Positions 61,001-64,000 of a DNA stretch of 64,000 bases are shown piece after piece (positions within the stretch are counted from its first letter, which is position 1; each line of letters starts with the position of its first letter). Both the position numbers and the translations under genes were made by a program. This DNA is from Poa pratensis (lineage: Eukaryota > Streptophyta > Magnoliopsida > Poales > Poaceae). Below the pieces are notes generated by a model. The model did not search any database. It saw only the letters and a list, made by a program, of their open reading frames with translations, and was not told the origin of the DNA. Location of the stretch: assembly GCA_947311845.1 (NCBI GenBank), contig CAMZMU010000059.1:53977626-54041625 (forward strand), given 5' to 3'.

Positions 61001-61152
61001 AGCAGCCGACCACTAAGAGAGGAGTGTGGAGGAACAAACATGTCTGTCTCCGGGAAGAGGGGATCTACCTCTCTTCAACCCGGTCGGGCAGTTCCGGCTC
61101 GGCATAAGTTCTCAATCTCCTCCTGGCCAAAGATTCAAAGCAAACATGTAAT
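61001..61152 (-). promoter_or_regulatory. Conserved upstream block, gene 4
   Basis: gcagccgaccactaagag, aacaaacatgtctgtctcc, gggaagaggggatctacc and ccggtcgggcag, ending with attcaaagc. Less conserved than in genes 1 and 2, but in the same order. Confidence 0.6.
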
Positions 61153-61433
61153 TAGAAATATATGCACAACATGCATATACAAGGATTCTATTTTGAGCTT
61201 AAAATAATTTTATTGTAATTCTTCAGAATTTAAAAATACAGAAACATGCATCTCTTATCTTTTTTTTCGCCAAGTTTCAGATAATGGGTTCATACATAGC
61301 AGTTCGTAATATTTGGATGCAGATGCTGGAGTAGAGTTATCTTTCATACCCAAGAAAAATACACCCCATGGTAAATCTTGCCGCCAATATATGGACTAAT
61401 GTTTAGGAAACAACTTTTTTTTTGTTAATTTTA

Positions 61434-62654
61434 CCACGAAATAGGCTTTCGCCCCGCTATATTAATATAGCAACCAACCGATACAACTGTAAAGACACCG
61501 CTGGGACAAACAGCACAAATAAGCCCAAAAAGAACCAAGAAGAGAAAACAAAGCCGATAACGGCGACTAGACGAAAACAGAGATGACTCGCAACCGCTGC
61601 GTCCTCCGGAGAATTTCCACCACACTCCTAGCACTCCGAAAAGCCTCGTACCAAATAGCACCTCAAAGAAGGGAGCGACGATGACGACACTGCTGTCCGG
61701 ACAGTACCTAGTGTTACCCCCGGTGAGTATCCTAGAGTTTCCTCCGGTACGCTGAGGGGAGGGAAAGAGGTACCCGACGCCCTTCAAGAAGGATGGAGAC
61801 ACCCGCAGGCGACACCACGTCAGTGCCGAGACGACAAGGATTTCTCCCGTCCTCCAAAAAAACCACACCCTAGACGCTCCGTATAGCTCCGCCTATCATG
61901 CCGCCCACCAGCGCGCCACCACGATCTTGCAGTCATCACCGTCATCTCGCCGTGGTCCATATCCCTAGGCCAGAGGAACCGAGTGTAAGGAAACCGGCGA
62001 GGGTCGACAACACAGTGACACGCGGGAGGGATCTGCCTCCACCGCTGGACGGCAGTAGCCGATCGGATGCAGCAGCAGAGCAAACTAGGCCCTCACTGGC
62101 CCGGCCCGGCCTGACCCAGAAGGGCCCGTAAAGCCCCGCCGCCGCACTGCAGCAAGGGCTCCACCGTTACCGTCGTCCCATCCCAATTTCCCCCACGCTA
62201 GACCACCAGGAGAGCCGCCACCACGCAGGAGGCAGCCCGCCCAGACCCAGATGGGGCCCGGCGGGCCTAGATCTGGGCCGGGAGGGCGGGCGCCGTCCCG
62301 GCTACCACGGCTCTCAGCCACCAAGGGCAGCTCCGCCGCTCCATGGCACCACCCATGCCACCGCCGGGTCTCCCCGCCGCCGCGTCGGGCCGCCATCGCC
62401 TGAGGAACACCACCCACCACCAAGCCGACCCACGCAGGCCCGTGGAGAGAGGGGAGAGGCCGGAGGCCGCCGCCGCTGGCGCTGCCCGGGGCTAGCCCAG
62501 CGCAGAGCACCGACGGCAGCGAAGAGGAGGAGAGGGTGGCTGGGGGGCGGTCGGGCTGGAGGCGCGGCCGGTCGCCCGCACGGGGGGCGGCCGGTCGCGA
62601 GAGCTTCTTTTTTTCGGGGGAGAAGAGCGCTTCCAAAAAAACTGCAGTGGCCTC
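61434..62654 (-). mobile_element. LINE-like insertion, 1.2 kb, 5'-truncated
   Basis: On the minus strand it ends tatagcggggcgaaagccta, a 3' terminus common in grass LINE-type repeats. Flanking direct repeats ttttgttaatttta (61420-61433) and ttttgttaattttta (62655-62669) look like a ~14-bp target duplication. Paralog 2 has an uninterrupted equivalent (tttttcttaatcttttggttcaacc near 50320). Open frames on the minus strand (MWFFWRTGEILVV..., 61868 down; MEALFSPEKKKL..., 62636 down) have no RT or endonuclease motif. No long poly(A), so a SINE or other element type is also possible. Confidence 0.55.
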
Positions 62655-62932
62655 TTTTGTTAATTTTTAGCTTCAACCAACTTTGCCGCAAATTTTGTTT
62701 GGGTTGCTGGAATGAGTATCCTGAGAAGGACGTCGGGTATGATGAAAAAATAGCTAAGGAGATACGTATAGGTCTATTTTAAGAACATTCAATCGCTATC
62801 TCCAGATAGCTAGTGGCAAAGATTGGATTCCATCACCGGAAAGCGGGTGCGTGCTGGCCATAAGATCAAGGAGCTGGCATATATATCTTGCTTTTTGGAT
62901 GAGAGAATAATATCACGAAATCTAGCTCCAAC
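62655..62932 (-). repeat. Distal upstream block of the duplicated unit, copy 4 (part 1)
   Basis: agcttcaaccaact, ctagtggcaaagattggattcc, atcaccggaaagcgggtgcgtg and ggccataagatcaagg correspond to 16880-17080 and 50500-50640. Interrupted by the MITE at 62942. Confidence 0.75.
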
Positions 62933-62941
62933 CTTTTAGTA

Positions 62942-63307
62942 GCTAATTTTTTTTAAATAATACACTAATTAATTAAATTCCGAAAATAATACGCGATTTT
63001 TTTTTTGCAAAAATAGGATCCAGTCGTCCATGAAGAAGACGACAGGGCCTTGTCGTCCACGGCGAAGACGATAGGCACGTGTAAGTTGCTGGGTTATTAC
63101 TGCTGGCGTGCATGTGTGAATGGACGCCACTAGTAGACTTACCAGTGGCGTTTATTTGTGCATGTGCGCCACTAGTCGTCCTCACCAAAGACGACAAGGC
63201 ACTTGTCGTCCATGGCGAAGACGACAAGGCTATTTTTGCAAAAAAAAAAAAACCGCGTGTTATTTCCGGAATTAATTATTTTTTGTGTATTATTTAAAAA
63301 AATTAGC
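62942..63307. mobile_element. Mutator-type MITE, 366 bp, 9-bp target duplication
   Basis: Long inverted ends (about 75 bp): gctaattttttttaaataat... against ...attatttaaaaaaattagc, both leading into cgcg(a/g)tttttttttgcaaaaatag. Perfect 9-bp duplication CTTTTAGTA (62933-62941 and 63308-63316), as for Mutator-like elements. The centre repeats gtcgtcca(t/c)gg(c)gaagacgac four times in inverted and direct order. Paralog 2 has an empty site (near 50635). Confidence 0.88.
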
Positions 63308-63316
63308 CTTTTAGTA

Positions 63317-63619
63317 CATCACCATGCCTATGGAACAAAACATTAATTCCAAAATTAATTGTTTTATTTTGGGGTCCATTGAAAAGAGAAAATGCTTTGC
63401 GGTACACTGAGTTTTTCATCTTCTGTCTACTGCGACTGTATTGATTCTTAAATATCCATCCTTTTAGCTACGCTATTCAGAAGTGTTGAAGAGCAACCAT
63501 TCCTCTGATTCTAAGTTGAAGGAACAATTGATAGGGGAAAAGAAATAGCATTAAAGAACTATCCTATTTAATTTGTGAGTTCGAGAAAAGTGGTAACTTT
63601 GAAGTGAGATTATATTAAA
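63317..63619 (-). repeat. Distal upstream block of the duplicated unit, copy 4 (part 2)
   Basis: catgcctatggaacaaaacat, taattccaaaattaattg, ttcagaagtgttgaagagcaac and tgattctaagttgaaggaa match 50645-50930. Homology ends near 63610, where a Helitron terminus begins. Confidence 0.75.
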
Positions 63620-64000
63620 CTAGCTAAATGCCCATGCGTTGCAACGGGGCAACAAATACGAAGAAATTCTACATCAAATGAAGTAGTGGTACATTTTATT
63701 TATAATATCTAGTGTCATGCCAAGAGTAATACCTTATACAAATAGCAATCTGAAAAAGTGTCGGTACAAAATCTGAATAGTTGATTGAATCGTAGCAAAT
63801 CAGAATTTGGTTGCTTTTACAAAAGATGCAGAATGCCACAACCTCGATGGAAGTTTTACATGCAAGATTCATTTTCATGATTTTAAGATTCATGTATGTG
63901 AAGAGGCTACAGTTAACCGATCTGTTGCATTCACGGAAGGCCATCGTACCTACAAAGGTTAAAAAATACTGAATTTGTTGTGGCCGTGCAAGGCGTTGAT
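63620..64000 (-). mobile_element. Helitron 5, 3' end on the minus strand, runs off the window
   Basis: A|CTAG at 63619-63623 followed by ctaaat and the hairpin gcccatgcgttgcaacggggc (63630-63650): the mirror image of the common grass Helitron 3' end. The body extends beyond 64000. No coding region is recognised in the visible part. Confidence 0.75.

Noticed and set aside
61431..62691. Host genes on the minus strand (MWFFWRTGE..., MEALFSPEKKK..., MRQSWLKLK...)
   Set aside because: Confined to a repeat insertion bordered by direct repeats and absent from paralogous flanks; no domain motifs.

Overview
This is a grass nuclear genome window, most likely Triticeae (wheat, barley or Aegilops type). 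The evidence is the dense nesting of LTR retrotransposons, CACTA elements, Helitrons and Stowaway/Tourist MITEs, LTRs starting TGATACGTCTC, an Asp-tRNA-type primer site, and plant intron/exon structure. There is no bacterial-style operon or CRISPR array. One assembly gap of 522 N lies at 33361-33882.

Host genes. The left edge (720-3444, minus) holds a degraded RIO2-type atypical protein kinase gene. Ten exons with good splice sites can be read, but codon 153 is TGA, the metal-binding Asn of the catalytic loop is Ser, and the 3' exons are missing. The main host content is a same-strand cluster of four RADIALIS-like single-repeat SANT/MYB genes (minus strand: 9607-10065, 49135-49570, 53374-53610, 60316-60760). 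Three are close paralogs that share a TATA box, an upstream block, 3' flanks and a 22-nt second exon encoding LKHLKI-stop. That C-terminus matches the end of the RADIALIS family. The fourth (53 kb) is diverged, single-exon in its coding part, and has a likely 3'UTR intron.

Mobile DNA fills the space between. 4997-9541 is a head-to-tail pair of Helitrons inserted 65 bp beyond the stop codon of RAD-like gene 1. 10967 is the 3' end of a minus-strand Helitron, probably carrying a multi-exon gene fragment and interrupted by a solo LTR (11453-13323). 17788-39063 is read as a single ~2.0 kb Helitron split by three LTR insertions: a solo LTR (18195-19693), a young Ty3/gypsy Tat-lineage element (20112-31051) and a non-autonomous Athila-like element (31079-37893). 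The Tat element's 5' LTR carries a 1.47 kb CACTA element that contains a 5S-rRNA-like stretch. 40433-48070 is a CACTA element with gene-like fragments and a solo LTR (43530-45129). Nested MITEs lie at 51.1-52.0 kb, a LINE-like insertion at 61434-62654, a Mutator-type MITE at 62942-63307, and a Helitron end at 63620.

The paralogous flanks of the RAD-like genes act as internal empty-site controls, so several insertions can be dated relative to the gene duplication. I found no clearly new biological system. The strongest leads are the in-frame UAG-AUG between gag-pro and pol of an otherwise intact Tat element, the 5S-like sequence within a CACTA element, the TC-less Helitron tandem, and the micro-exon structure of the RAD-like cluster. 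All comparisons were made by eye.
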